The notes: generated by a model from the letters alone, not told the origin. Shown: positions 33,473 through 42,624, counted from the first letter of the stretch. The stretch: DNA of 64,000 nt from MFD01213-c1 sp963704405 (GCA_963704405.1 OY969903.1:2728001-2792000), one strand, 5' to 3'. Numbers and translations: made by a program.

Positions 33473-36142
33473 TCATGACAATTTAATCACATCATCCGAA
33501 CGGCTCGCATCCACGACAATGTCACCTTTGCTGATGAACGACACGTCGCTTCCGCCGTCGCCGAGAATGAGATCGGTGGAGTTATCATTGAACGTGGTGG
33601 CGACGGTGATGACGTTGGTCCCGTTGAAACCGCCGCCGCCGGTGAGATGAGCAACGCGCTGTGAGAAGCTGGCGTCGGTTCGGGTCCATTCTTTCTGAAT
33701 GGATTCGAGGGCGGCGGGGTTTGCATCATAGACAGTGGACATGGCGATGAGAACATCGTCGCCGCCTTCACCGTCAAGAATGTCACCACCGCCTCCACCG
33801 ATGAGGATGTCGCGGCTATTGCCTCCTTCAAGGAAGTCATCTCCAGCGCCACCGACTTCGATATTGGAGCTTTCCCCACCGTGGATACTGTCATTTCCGT
33901 CGCCGCCATAAAGTTCGGCGGGAATCTCGATCTCATCGACGGTGATGCAATCGTTGCCGGCGTTGCCGTACACGATGACGCGGCCGGTGGGGGTGAAAGT
34001 GCTCGATGCTCCGTTGATGGTGACTTTCAGGCTGTTGCTGTCGCAGACCGGCTCGACGGAAATCACGTCGTTGCCGCTGGTTCCACCGACAAAAAGGGCT
34101 GTTTTGGAAGCATTGGTGGGATCGACCTGGATGTCGGCGACGTCAATCGTGACGGATTTGGTGACCGTCACGGTGCCGCCGTCTTTATCGGTGATGGTGA
34201 GTTTTACGGTGAAGCTTCCGGTATTGGTGAAGGCGTGAGAGGCGCTGACGGCCCCAGTCACGCCCGCGCCGAGCGATGAGGTGACGGCAGGCGAACCATC
34301 GCCGAAGTTCCAAGTAACGGTGTGAGTGTCGAGAATGCCGGGATCAGTGAAGGTGTCGCTGAAGGTGACGACCTGACCGCGCACCGCCTTGGACTGCGAG
34401 GTGATTGCGCCGGCGGCCGGAGCAACGTTGGTGACCGAGACGTTGACGGGAGTGGCGTTGCCCGGCTGGAGAGCTCCGAGACGGGCGAGGGTTAGAAAGC
34501 TGGTCGTGTCAAAGGAATCGCCAGCGACCATGATCTGTCCATTGGCCTGCACAACAATCTCTCGTGCGCTGTCATGCGCGGTGAAGTTGATCCGCTCGAC
34601 ACCGGAAGGAGATGCAAACGTGGTGTCGAGAGAGCCATTGCTGTTCAATCTGGCCACGAATTCGTTGCTTACATCATTCGGTCCAAAACTCGTCAGAAAT
34701 GCGCCGATCTGCCCGGCGATAATAATCTTCCCGTCGGGAGTGGTCGCAATGCTATTGCCGATGGCGAAGGAATTGCTGCTATCCAGTGCGTAAGTCACCA
34801 CGCCGCCGGTGCCGAATAAATCAGGCGTACCGTCCAGATTATAACGTCCGACGGCGACCGATTGCCCGTTGTTGGTTGATCCCACGAGCAGAAGTTTTCC
34901 AGTTCCATCCAATGTCATCGAATTGAAGGAAATGGTCGGCTGGTGCAGCGGCTGAATGGGGCCGACTGCGCCGCTGGAGGTGAAGGCCATCAGATAATCC
35001 TGAGTGCCTTCTGTGTTCACCGGCAGCGAGCCGTAGGCCAGAGCATAGACGCTGTTGTCCGGGCCGGTGACGACGGCGACGGCGTTGTTGGAGTTGGCGA
35101 AGGTATCGCCGACGATGTTGTTCAGGAAGTTAGTTTGCTCGCCGGTGCCATTGAAGGTTGTATCGAGCTGGCCGCTCGGCGTGAGGCGCATGACCGCGAT
35201 CTGGTTGAATGAATCGCCGGAAGAGTGCCGGGCCTGGGCCACGATCACGATATTGCCGTTTGAATCAAACGTTGCATCGACGGCTGTATCGTTGGCGGCT
35301 GGAAAACTTGGTCCGAGCGAGGGGGGAAGAATCACTTCACCCCCGCTGAAGCTCGCATCCGGCGTTCCATTCAGATTGAATCTCCAGACTGCCACCTGAG
35401 GCTGGGAGCCGGGGGTGTTTCCGATCACCAGCAATCTCTGGACGGTGCCCGTCGTGGGGTTGGCGGGGTCTGGAATGGTTTGAAGCAGAAGCTTTGCTCC
35501 CATACCGGAAACAGCGCCGCTGCTGAATGCCGGATCGACATTTCCACTTGCGTTGAAACCGGCGAGGACGAAATTATTTCCGATCTGGCCAAGCTGGACA
35601 ACATTTCCATTGGTGAGAACGACGACGCCGCGCGACCCGGTTGCGGCGGATGACGTGACTGTTCCGCCTGAGCCGAAGGTGCTATCGAGAGAACCATCCT
35701 GTACGACACTTGCCGATGTCACATTTGCTGTGATGGTAGTGTTATTGCTGAGCGTGACTACGCCGGTGACGGTATCGCTGCTCGGTCCGTCGGCATAAAC
35801 ATGGCTCGCCGTCGACGGATTTCCCGGAATCGTTTGAATGTCCGGTGTCGCGCCCCCGTCGCCCCAATTGATGCTCCATTGAATGACGCTCGTACCCGCG
35901 GGAAGATTGCTGGTCGAAAGCGAGACATTGTATGAAGACCCTTCGGCGACAGTGGGCGAGAGCCCGGCGATCGTTGCCGATGGAGTGCCGCTCATCAGCG
36001 TGCGGTTTTCCAGCAGTTCAAAGCCCGTAAAGCATCGGCGGCTCGCATCGGCGACCGCTCGGCGAAGCTTCCGCCGGTTCTGATTGGTCAATTCTAAATC
36101 AAAATGTGCGCGCAGCGTCTTCCGGGAATTCGACGAAAACAT
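33473..36142 (-). CDS. Delta-60 repeat / PKD / RTX-repeat surface protein with planctomycetal N-terminus
   Basis: An 889-residue exported protein. The basic N-terminus ends in ELLENRTLMSG (residues about 42-52), a variant of the planctomycete 'LExRxLL' export motif. Then come six or more delta-60 repeats (DGSLDSTFGSGGTVT, NGTPDASFSGGEVIL, GQLDTTFNGTGEQTN), a PKD domain (VTWNFGDGSPAV, SHAFTNTGSFTVKLTITDKD), and RTX-like calcium-binding repeats (IVYGNAGNDCITVDE, YGGDGNDSIHGGE, GGAGDDFLEGGNSRDILIGG). GGAG lies 9 nt before the chosen ATG. It is likely an adhesin or matrix protein. Confidence 0.87.
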   Translation of the reverse strand: MFSSNSRKTLRAHFDLELTNQNRRKLRRAVADASRRCFTGFELLENRTLMSGTPSATIAGLSPTVAEGSSYNVSLSTSNLPAGTSVIQWSINWGDGGATPDIQTIPGNPSTASHVYADGPSSDTVTGVVTLSNNTTITANVTSASVVQDGSLDSTFGSGGTVTSSAATGSRGVVVLTNGNVVQLGQIGNNFVLAGFNASGNVDPAFSSGAVSGMGAKLLLQTIPDPANPTTGTVQRLLVIGNTPGSQPQVAVWRFNLNGTPDASFSGGEVILPPSLGPSFPAANDTAVDATFDSNGNIVIVAQARHSSGDSFNQIAVMRLTPSGQLDTTFNGTGEQTNFLNNIVGDTFANSNNAVAVVTGPDNSVYALAYGSLPVNTEGTQDYLMAFTSSGAVGPIQPLHQPTISFNSMTLDGTGKLLLVGSTNNGQSVAVGRYNLDGTPDLFGTGGVVTYALDSSNSFAIGNSIATTPDGKIIIAGQIGAFLTSFGPNDVSNEFVARLNSNGSLDTTFASPSGVERINFTAHDSAREIVVQANGQIMVAGDSFDTTSFLTLARLGALQPGNATPVNVSVTNVAPAAGAITSQSKAVRGQVVTFSDTFTDPGILDTHTVTWNFGDGSPAVTSSLGAGVTGAVSASHAFTNTGSFTVKLTITDKDGGTVTVTKSVTIDVADIQVDPTNASKTALFVGGTSGNDVISVEPVCDSNSLKVTINGASSTFTPTGRVIVYGNAGNDCITVDEIEIPAELYGGDGNDSIHGGESSNIEVGGAGDDFLEGGNSRDILIGGGGGDILDGEGGDDVLIAMSTVYDANPAALESIQKEWTRTDASFSQRVAHLTGGGGFNGTNVITVATTFNDNSTDLILGDGGSDVSFISKGDIVVDASRSDDVIKLS

Positions 36143-36504
36143 GTTTTGAATCTCCTGATCTTGCTTGGTGAGGCACGACTGAAAGGTCACCACTGAATTG
36201 GAATGGGTGAAAGAGTCAGATCAAACGGACCCTTCTCTTAAGCCGCTCCATAGCCCATGGATGCGACTTCCTCCTACTCCGGTTTTTACCCCGGTGCTCG
36301 TGATTATGATGTGCGTTTTTCTGAACGCAACAATAAAGTTTGCATAGTTGCAATTCTTTCTGCGGCTCTCCCTTTATTGGACTTTCCCGAGTGAATATCG
36401 GTAATTTTGACAGGATTTTGGTAAAATGGAGTACTTTCCTTTAGTTATGGCGAACATGTGGCGAGCTCTGCGGGGAGCTTTTGGGGCTGCGTTCTTTTTG
36501 TCGG
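36143..36504. other. Intergenic region upstream of the delta-60 gene
   Basis: I see no gene. It should contain the promoter and leader of the delta-60 gene. A GC-rich inverted pair (ACTCCGG / CCCCGGT) lies at about 36278-36298 around a T-run, on the leader side. Nothing else is recognisable. Confidence 0.45.
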
Positions 36505-37605
36505 TTAGTGCAGAAGACTTCGCCATTTGTTGAATTGCTTTTGCAGCTTCGCCTTTAATAGTTTGTGGCCGGGGCGATATTCATGGGCGGTGCGGGCGAG
36601 GTGGATAAAGAGACTGGCCATGCTTTTCCAGTCGTTTACATCGATATATTCGGGGGCGATGCGGCGGCGCGCTTTGTCCATGTTGTGATAGTTGCCGAGG
36701 GGGACGCAGATGCTCGCGGCGGTGTAGCCGTAAATGTCATAGACAGTGGCTTCACAGGTTCCGCCGGGCATCAGGGCGCGCTGGTATTTGAACGTCTTAT
36801 CTTTTTTCGCCAGGGCCTCGGCTTCGGTGCTGATGAAGTAGGTGAGGTCGGAATTGAAAACGCTGGTGCGGTCGCCGACGCGGATAATGGCGCCGTTCCC
36901 TTGTGGGGCGTAAGGCTGGGCGGCGCTGCATTCGATTGCAATGAGGCAGTCGTTTTTTTTCAGGAGTTTGGGGTAGGTGGCGGCTCCGATGGCACCGATA
37001 AAGCCTTCTTCTTCGGCGCGGGTCAGGAGGACGGCAATCGTGGTGATTGGGGGTTTTTTGAGGAGCTGATCGAGCATGGCCAGACATGCCGCCGCGCCGG
37101 CAAGGTCATCGCAGACTCGGCTGAGAAACCGCTTGCCCTGGATGCGGCCTTGGCCTTGATCGAACATTCCGGGGCAGCCGGGGGATACGGCGGCGGAAAC
37201 CCGAACGTTGACGGAACTGGGAACGTTGGAGCGGTCAGGATCTTCCACGGCAACTTCTATAATTTTGCCCGTGATTTCTTTGCTGCCGTCGAAAAACCGG
37301 ACTTTTGCGCCAAGCACATAATCCGCATAGACACCGCCTCGAAAAGCGGCGCGCAAAGTTTTAGCGTCGAGCATTTTTTCGGCGACGCAGCCGGGGTGAT
37401 CCATATGAGCGGTGAAGACCCATCGGGGATAACGGGGGCTTTTTTGTTTTGAAGGAAGTTCAATGAGAAGATTGCCGAACGGGTCGGTGGAAAGGCGCAG
37501 CCGCGGTCGGGCGGCGACAAATTGCTTTATATATTGAATGACGCGGTGTTCGGCGAAGGGAGCGGTGGGAATGGAGCAGAGGTCTTTTAAGAGCGTGGTA
37601 TTCAT
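36505..37605 (-). CDS. M42-family metallo-aminopeptidase
   Basis: A 366-residue dizinc aminopeptidase related to glutamyl aminopeptidases and FrvX. Metal and catalytic motifs are VFTAHMDHPGCVAEK, SRVCDDLAGAAACLAM, LLTRAEEEGFIGAIGA (catalytic Glu pair), CLIAIECSAAQPYA, and the terminal ICVPLGNYHNMDKA His. The insert VYADYVLGAKVRFFDGSKE is the usual second domain. The ATG at 37603-37605 begins NTTLLKDLCSIPTAPFAEHR, matching the family start. Confidence 0.88.
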   Translation of the reverse strand: MNTTLLKDLCSIPTAPFAEHRVIQYIKQFVAARPRLRLSTDPFGNLLIELPSKQKSPRYPRWVFTAHMDHPGCVAEKMLDAKTLRAAFRGGVYADYVLGAKVRFFDGSKEITGKIIEVAVEDPDRSNVPSSVNVRVSAAVSPGCPGMFDQGQGRIQGKRFLSRVCDDLAGAAACLAMLDQLLKKPPITTIAVLLTRAEEEGFIGAIGAATYPKLLKKNDCLIAIECSAAQPYAPQGNGAIIRVGDRTSVFNSDLTYFISTEAEALAKKDKTFKYQRALMPGGTCEATVYDIYGYTAASICVPLGNYHNMDKARRRIAPEYIDVNDWKSMASLFIHLARTAHEYRPGHKLLKAKLQKQFNKWRSLLH

Positions 37606-37818
37606 GATTGTGTTGACTGGGAGAATAATCATTCGGTAATGGGGACTCTTGCGGAATATGAGCAGGTTGCAAGGCGTGGGGGTTGCCAGTGCATCTGGCG
37701 CGTCCTCTTGCTTTAGGGTCAGGTATGCACAGCCCGCCGTAAGCCATTGCGTGAAGGCTCCCGATGCGACGGGCGTTGGTCAGCAGTTAGCATATTGCCC
37801 ATTTGCGGGGGGTGTCGC

Positions 37819-38214
37819 TTACTTGGAATATCTCAGGTCCATTTTGAAATCGGCGGCGCGTGGGGAGAAGCTGTTAGCCGTGATGTCCTGAAAGACGTTG
37901 GGGGCAAGGGTGGTTGTGGTCCAGCCATTGGGAGGGCCCAGAGGCACGCCGTTCTGGTCGAGCCAGGTTACGCGCCAGTCGGCGTAGATCTGGAGATTGG
38001 TCGCCGCTCGGATGGGAACGTCGACGTGCAGCAGATCGGATTCGTCGCGGAAGAGTTTGATCCGGCCGAGCGCCGTGTGGTCACGGAGGTCTTCATCCAC
38101 GAAATTAACCTGGGCGGCGGAGTAAGTATCGGCCCGGCCTTCAATCGGGGCTTTGATGCACCCGACGATAGCGAGTAGTGGAATCATCAAGGCGAGGGAA
38201 GTGAATGCTTTCAT
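37819..38214 (-). CDS. YcfL-family (DUF1425-like) lipoprotein
   Basis: A 131-residue lipoprotein: MKAFTSLALMIPLLAIVGC, lipidated at Cys19. The body (LGRIKLFRDESDLLHVDVPI, YADWRVTWLDQNGVPL, TAPNVFQDITANSFSP-like segment) matches the YcfL/COG5633 pattern: a beta-sandwich with a central WRVxWxDxxG. In gammaproteobacteria ycfL neighbours lpoB and COG3014 genes, as here. AAGGA precedes the chosen ATG by 10 nt; the upstream extension is arginine-rich and rejected. It is downstream of a CsgG/LpoB-like gene on the same strand. Confidence 0.75.
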   Translation of the reverse strand: MKAFTSLALMIPLLAIVGCIKAPIEGRADTYSAAQVNFVDEDLRDHTALGRIKLFRDESDLLHVDVPIRAATNLQIYADWRVTWLDQNGVPLGPPNGWTTTTLAPNVFQDITANSFSPRAADFKMDLRYSK

Positions 38215-38275
38215 GATCGTTGGTCCTTCAATTGATCGCAGATGCTTTTGATCGTTTTTAATCCATTTGCCATTG

Positions 38276-39481
38276 TCATTGCGGCGCGGGTTGCGTGTTG
38301 GGTGCGGGGGGCTGCTCAACCGGCGGCATGATCGGTTGCGGGGGCGAAGTTGCCGCACCCGATGGGCCGGGCGGAATTGTCGGCGCTACAGCCGGTGGAT
38401 TCGGCAGGGTTGGCGGTGTTGCGACGGGCGGCTGAGCCGGCGGCGCAACCATCGGATTTGACGATGCCGCAGCCGGCGGCATGGGAGGCGCGAGCGTCGT
38501 GGGCGGCGCGGGTTGCGATGCCATCACGTTCCACGAATTGGTCATCTCATCCATCAGCTTGCGGGCGACAAACCGCGTGTATCGATTCAGCACTGTTTTT
38601 TCCATCGGTGGGGGCACATCTACCGACGCCTGGGCGATGGCCTGGCCGCCTTTGGTATTCAGGGCCTGCGCGATCAAGCGGATGCCCAGGCCCGTGGAAG
38701 TTTGTTGGGAAGGATGTGCGGTGATTTGAACCAGGACGTCTGTTTGCAGCTTCTGAGCGATCTCACTAAGCATCTGCGGGCGACCGCTTTGCAGTTCCTG
38801 CACTTCCTGATCGGTGAGCCGCCCGCGGGCGGCGATGGGCGAGATAATCGTCACCTGGCCGCTTCCGGAAAGCCAGTCGGTCAGGATGTTTTCGATCATC
38901 TCATAATCGATCGATTTGGCGGCGGCTTCATCGTATTGCCCAGGCTGGAGATAGACATCCGTTCGGTCCTGATATTTCGCCGGGCCGCTGCTTTCGAAGG
39001 AGCGGTTATAGTTTTGCGAGTAGGAGTTGTATGGCGAATTGTTATAGGTGTTGTTGTTCTGGCCGACCTTCACGCTCCCATTGGACTGCTGGGTATTTTC
39101 AACAGAGACGATAGGGCCGTTAGGATTGACCGGCATGAGATCGCCGCTGAGGGTGCGGTTGACAAAGATCATCACGCGCGGCCTGCCGACAGCAGCATAC
39201 GCCTGCACATATCGAGGCTCCTCAGGCGGCCGCTGGTTAACCAGGGGGACATCGTCAAAGCCGGGTTGGATGTTGGCCGCGGTGTCGGTGGGATCGGGCA
39301 TCGGCTTGATCGGATCGCGATGCTGCATCGTGATTCCGCTCTGCGGTGGAGCGGCGACACGCTCCGGGGCAGGGTAGCAGCCGGTTTCGATCGCCAGGCC
39401 GAGCGCTGCGACGATGGCTGCGGTTCGAACGGCGCGGCGGATGCGATGATTGATATGAACTTGCACGGAATGCCTCCTCAT
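38276..39481 (-). CDS. CsgG/LpoB-like lipoprotein with Pro-rich tail
   Basis: 401 residues. A long N-terminal signal-like segment (VRTAAIVAALGLAIETGC) could be lipidated at its Cys, although the lipobox is imperfect. The middle holds an LpoB/CsgG-like alpha/beta module: RPRVMIFVNRTLSGDLMP, ENILTDWLSGSGQVTIISPI, MLSEIAQKLQTDVLVQITAH. The region 130-170 is Asn/Ser/Tyr-rich. The last 90 residues are nearly all Pro, Ala, Thr and Val and probably span or contact peptidoglycan. It heads a minus-strand pair with the YcfL-like gene, divergent from three more lipoprotein genes. Confidence 0.65.
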   Translation of the reverse strand: MRRHSVQVHINHRIRRAVRTAAIVAALGLAIETGCYPAPERVAAPPQSGITMQHRDPIKPMPDPTDTAANIQPGFDDVPLVNQRPPEEPRYVQAYAAVGRPRVMIFVNRTLSGDLMPVNPNGPIVSVENTQQSNGSVKVGQNNNTYNNSPYNSYSQNYNRSFESSGPAKYQDRTDVYLQPGQYDEAAAKSIDYEMIENILTDWLSGSGQVTIISPIAARGRLTDQEVQELQSGRPQMLSEIAQKLQTDVLVQITAHPSQQTSTGLGIRLIAQALNTKGGQAIAQASVDVPPPMEKTVLNRYTRFVARKLMDEMTNSWNVMASQPAPPTTLAPPMPPAAASSNPMVAPPAQPPVATPPTLPNPPAVAPTIPPGPSGAATSPPQPIMPPVEQPPAPNTQPAPQ

Positions 39482-39868
39482 GAACCTAATAGGCCAAAAT
39501 CGACAAGGATTTTTGGTTTCGTTAACCGATCATGGGGCAGATGAATGTTTCTGCCGCATCCGCTTAGACACGCGTGCCGATCAAAGGATGGTGCGGCTTA
39601 ATAGAAGGATTACACCGAAACCGCCACGAGCCTGCCTCGACGCAGTTTACGTGAAACTGACTTCTGCCGGAGTCGCGTGTCTAAAGCGTACGAGGCCCTT
39701 ATGGAGTGTCAAGGAATGGCTGTCGTCGATGCGGCGCAGGACCAAGGCCGCTGCGGCGTATAAATAAATCGGCAGCGCAGCTATCGCTGCGCGCTGTGGT
39801 TGATGGAATCTGCACGAAGGCGTATTGTCATGTTCTTCCATTCGAATATTTCATTTAGGAGACCTTCC
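39482..39868. other. Divergent promoter region of the LpoB/YcfL lipoprotein cluster
   Basis: I see no gene in these 387 bases. It separates two divergent lipoprotein operons and contains a long-spaced inverted repeat (39561-39574 and 39674-39688). AGGAG lies 8 nt before the ATG at 39869. Confidence 0.6.
39561..39688. repeat. Spaced inverted repeat in the divergent lipoprotein promoter region
   Basis: CGCTTAGACACGCG (39561-39574) is mirrored by CGCGTGTCTAAAGCG (39674-39688): all 14 bases match with a single bulged A. The arms are 99 nt apart and are each preceded or followed by a TTCTGCCG word. The arrangement could bind a regulator at two sites and loop DNA, or mark a small mobile repeat; both are inference. 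Confidence 0.65.
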
Positions 39869-40471
39869 ATGAAGACCGTGAAGGAATTGAAAGTGGTTTT
39901 GTCGGCGGGCGTGATTGCGCTGGCCGCCGTGGGTTGTGCCGATCGCCCCCACCAGTATGGTCAGGAGCGCCAGCCGGTCGATCAATTGACCGAGGGCAAT
40001 ACGGGGCTGCAGAGCAAAGATGTCGTCTCCGCGACCGACCAGATGGCTTCTGATCTGCTCGCGCTGCCCGAATTAAACGCCAGCAGCAAACAGTGGCTTG
40101 TGGTCATCACCGACGTGGCCAATCACACTACCGATCCCCGTTTCAGCTATGAAGTGTTTTCCGCGCGTCTGCGATCAAACCTGGCCCGTATGGGTCATGG
40201 CCGCGTAGCGCTGGTCGAGAACCGTGACAAATACAAGGACATCCAAAGCAAAGAACTTGAGCAGGGCTCGGATGAATTCGGGCAGGGCGGCGGCAAGGCC
40301 CAGCCCGGACCCATCGGCAGCAATCCAGATTACGGTCTCTACATCACCATCGATGAAATGCCGAATCGCGCGACGAGCTATTTTCTGGTGACGGCGACGC
40401 TGACCGATCTGCGAACGCGCGTGCAGGTTTGGAACAGCAGCCCGCCTTATGAAATTAACACGGCTCGATAA
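39869..40471 (+). CDS. LpoB-like penicillin-binding-protein activator lipoprotein, copy 1
   Basis: A 200-residue lipoprotein: LKVVLSAGVIALAAVGC, lipidated Cys at about 23. The body resembles LpoB, the outer-membrane lipoprotein that activates a class A PBP in Escherichia coli: SATDQMASDLLALPEL, KQWLVVITDVANHTTDPRFS, FSARLRSNLARMGHGRVALV, YGLYITIDEMPNRATSYFLV, and a final TDLRTRVQVWNSSPPYEI. AGGAG supports the ATG at 39869. It is first of three plus-strand lipoprotein genes. Confidence 0.82.
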   Translation: MKTVKELKVVLSAGVIALAAVGCADRPHQYGQERQPVDQLTEGNTGLQSKDVVSATDQMASDLLALPELNASSKQWLVVITDVANHTTDPRFSYEVFSARLRSNLARMGHGRVALVENRDKYKDIQSKELEQGSDEFGQGGGKAQPGPIGSNPDYGLYITIDEMPNRATSYFLVTATLTDLRTRVQVWNSSPPYEINTAR

Positions 40472-40488
40472 GAAGAACTGATTATTAG

Positions 40489-40649
40489 CCACAGATCCAC
40501 ACGGATGCACACAGATAAGGGAAAATGAAAAGGTCGGTGACGCGGATTTGGATTGCCGGGATGGTGGGCGTGAAAACTCTATTTGGATTTCGGTTGCAAC
40601 TTTTGACTCTGCCTGCCTTTTATCTGTGTGCATTTCTATGCATCTGTGG
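40489..40649. repeat. Inverted repeat, family A (copy 4), supplying a signal peptide
   Basis: Arms CCACAGATCCACACGGATGC-type (40489-40518) and its inverted partner at 40620-40649 match at about 25 of 30 positions. The right arm is inside the next gene and encodes FYLCAFLCICGWI, the hydrophobic core of that protein's lipoprotein signal. The gene's ATG (40525) lies between the arms. Confidence 0.82.
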
Positions 40650-41190
40650 TTGGATTCTCTTCTCCCCTGGCTGCAACAACACGGCGGTGTCACACGGTCA
40701 GAATACGGCACTCGACAGCACTGATCTGGTCGCCATGACCGATGACATGGCGATGAAAATCATGGGCAGTTCCGCGGTGCAGCAGGCGATCGCGTCGAAT
40801 GGGCCGCTGAAGGTCGTGGTTGAGCCTGTGGTGAATGACCTGCGTGCGGAAGTCCTGCCAAAAGGGGCGGCGGATGCCTTCACCGCGCGCGTTCGATCGC
40901 TTCTGAGCAAACATGCGCGGGAACAGTTCACATGGATCATGAATCGCGGCGCGTTTTATAATTTGCGCGGGCAGGAGTTGAATGGAGTTGATCTGGGGCC
41001 GACACCGGAGGCCGTCAATCCTGATTATTCCTTGACTGCCACCTTCACTTCGCTTGCCGACGAAAACAACCAGGGCCGCAATGCGTATTATGTCTGCACG
41101 TATGAACTGACAAATCTGAAAACCCGCGGCGTGCTCTGGACGGGTTCCTATGAAGTGAAGAAAGTGGCGGTCAAAGGGTTCCTGGACTGA
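40525..41190 (+). CDS. LpoB-like lipoprotein, copy 2, with repeat-derived signal peptide
   Basis: 221 residues. The mature domain parallels the preceding gene: DLVAMTDDMAMKIMGSSAVQ, GPLKVVVEPVVNDLRAEVLP, AFTARVRSLLSKHAREQFTW, NPDYSLTATFTSLADENNQG, and YELTNLKTRGVLWTGSYEVK. The signal region is odd: a first hydrophobic stretch (IWIAGMVGVKTLFGF) and then FYLCAFLCICGWILFSPGC, with Cys50 as the likely lipidation site. The second stretch is the translation of a family A repeat arm. The true start may lie at 40525 or be lost; a start closer to the repeat is not visible. Confidence 0.75.
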   Translation: MKRSVTRIWIAGMVGVKTLFGFRLQLLTLPAFYLCAFLCICGWILFSPGCNNTAVSHGQNTALDSTDLVAMTDDMAMKIMGSSAVQQAIASNGPLKVVVEPVVNDLRAEVLPKGAADAFTARVRSLLSKHAREQFTWIMNRGAFYNLRGQELNGVDLGPTPEAVNPDYSLTATFTSLADENNQGRNAYYVCTYELTNLKTRGVLWTGSYEVKKVAVKGFLD

Positions 41191-41277
41191 ACCGCACGAA
41201 TTTTGAAACCGATTGTTATTTCCGGAGTAGAGGTGAGCAGCCAGCTCTCAGTTTTCGCACATCAACCCAGATGCTGG

Positions 41278-42624
41278 ATGCCGTCGCGCGCTCGATCCGT
41301 CTTTCTTAAACTCGCGCCCCTGCTTTGTGTTTTCGCGTTTGTTCTTCCCGGTTGCATGACGCCGGAACAGCAGGCGGCGCAGCAAGCGCTGACGAGCTAT
41401 TTCGCGGGTGACTATGGCACTGCCAGGAAGCTGCTTGAGCCGCTTTCCAAAAATACCAATGAAGATTTTGTGCTGAATAATGTTCGGCTTGGATCAACCG
41501 CACTGATTCAGTACGACCTGAACCAATCCGAAGCCGCATTTCTACGGGCTTATGAAGTAATCAACAGCCTGGGCGTCAATAACGGCGGCCGATCGCTGGG
41601 CGCTGCGCTGGTTGATGAGAAAATAAAAATCTGGAAAGGCGAGCCGTTTGAGCGGGCCATGGCGAATTTTTATCTTGGCCTCGTCTACTACATGCAGGGG
41701 GACTACGGCAACGCCCGCGGCGCCTTTGAAAATGCGCTGTTCAAACTTCGTGATTACAGCACCGATGCGAATACGCAGCAGGTTCAAACTGACAAATATC
41801 GGGATATCGAATCCAATTTTGTCCTCGCTCAATACATGCTCGCGCGCTCTTATCAGCGGCTGGGGAAAGACGACCTGGCCCGTGCTAATTTCGATCGTGT
41901 CGCGAGCCTGCGTCCCAGCCTGGCAATGCTGGCCAACGAACAGATGAATCAGCAGTCGAACCTGTTGCTGGTGATTGATTATGGGATGGGGCCGCACAAG
42001 GAAACCAACATGGATGGGGCGATTGTAGGTTTTGCGCCTAACCCGCAGCAGGTGGGACCGCCGCCGCATCCGAATATCCTGATCGACGGGAACGTGGCCG
42101 ATACGATTAATACGGCATATCCGCTGGTGGATTTGATTTCGCTGGCGCAGGATCGCAAGTGGCAGAGCATCGACACCATTCGCGCGGTGAAATCAGTTGT
42201 CGGCACCGGAATGCTGGCGGCGGGGGCCTATGAACTGGGCGGCAACCATCAGAGCGATACTGAGGTGGGGCTGGCGCTCGTCGCGACGGGACTATTACTT
42301 AAAGCCACAAGTCAGGCGGACGTGCGCATCTGGGAGATGCTGCCGCGGTCGACATTTGTGATTCCGCTGACGGTTCCTCCTGGCGCGCATGATATCACGG
42401 TGGAGTTTCCCAGCTCAGGCTCGATGCGGCAGACGCTGCATGGGGTCATTGTTCCCGCCAGCGGTGAAGCCACTTATTATGTGCGCATGAACCGGTACGC
42501 GAACGATCAAATCAATTGGCCGCCACCAACGCTGACGGGATGGCCGGCTGCGCCGGATGTTCGGCCAGTGGAACCGGCGACGACTACTGCGCCGGTTGTG
42601 ACCGGCATTCCAGATATCAACTGA
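41278..42624 (+). CDS. COG3014-like TPR-containing lipoprotein
   Basis: 448 residues. The lipoprotein signal is FLKLAPLLCVFAFVLPGC (Cys about residue 26). The N-terminal half has tetratricopeptide-like helices (ALTSYFAGDYGTARKLLEPL, RAMANFYLGLVYYMQGDYGN, FVLAQYMLARSYQRLGKDDL), as in COG3014 proteins encoded beside lpoB and ycfL elsewhere. The C-terminal half ends in a beta-rich domain (RSTFVIPLTVPPGAHDITVE). The Met before the signal is used; the upstream extension has no signal function. Last gene of the plus-strand lipoprotein set. Confidence 0.78.
   Translation: MPSRARSVFLKLAPLLCVFAFVLPGCMTPEQQAAQQALTSYFAGDYGTARKLLEPLSKNTNEDFVLNNVRLGSTALIQYDLNQSEAAFLRAYEVINSLGVNNGGRSLGAALVDEKIKIWKGEPFERAMANFYLGLVYYMQGDYGNARGAFENALFKLRDYSTDANTQQVQTDKYRDIESNFVLAQYMLARSYQRLGKDDLARANFDRVASLRPSLAMLANEQMNQQSNLLLVIDYGMGPHKETNMDGAIVGFAPNPQQVGPPPHPNILIDGNVADTINTAYPLVDLISLAQDRKWQSIDTIRAVKSVVGTGMLAAGAYELGGNHQSDTEVGLALVATGLLLKATSQADVRIWEMLPRSTFVIPLTVPPGAHDITVEFPSSGSMRQTLHGVIVPASGEATYYVRMNRYANDQINWPPPTLTGWPAAPDVRPVEPATTTAPVVTGIPDIN

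Noticed and set aside
36565..37452. Plus-strand ORF of 295 codons, Gly-rich
   Set aside because: Antisense to the M42 peptidase, which has all metal-binding motifs.
38513..39544. Plus-strand ORF of 343 codons
   Set aside because: Antisense to the CsgG/LpoB-like gene and continuing through its start; no ribosome-binding site or recognisable domain.
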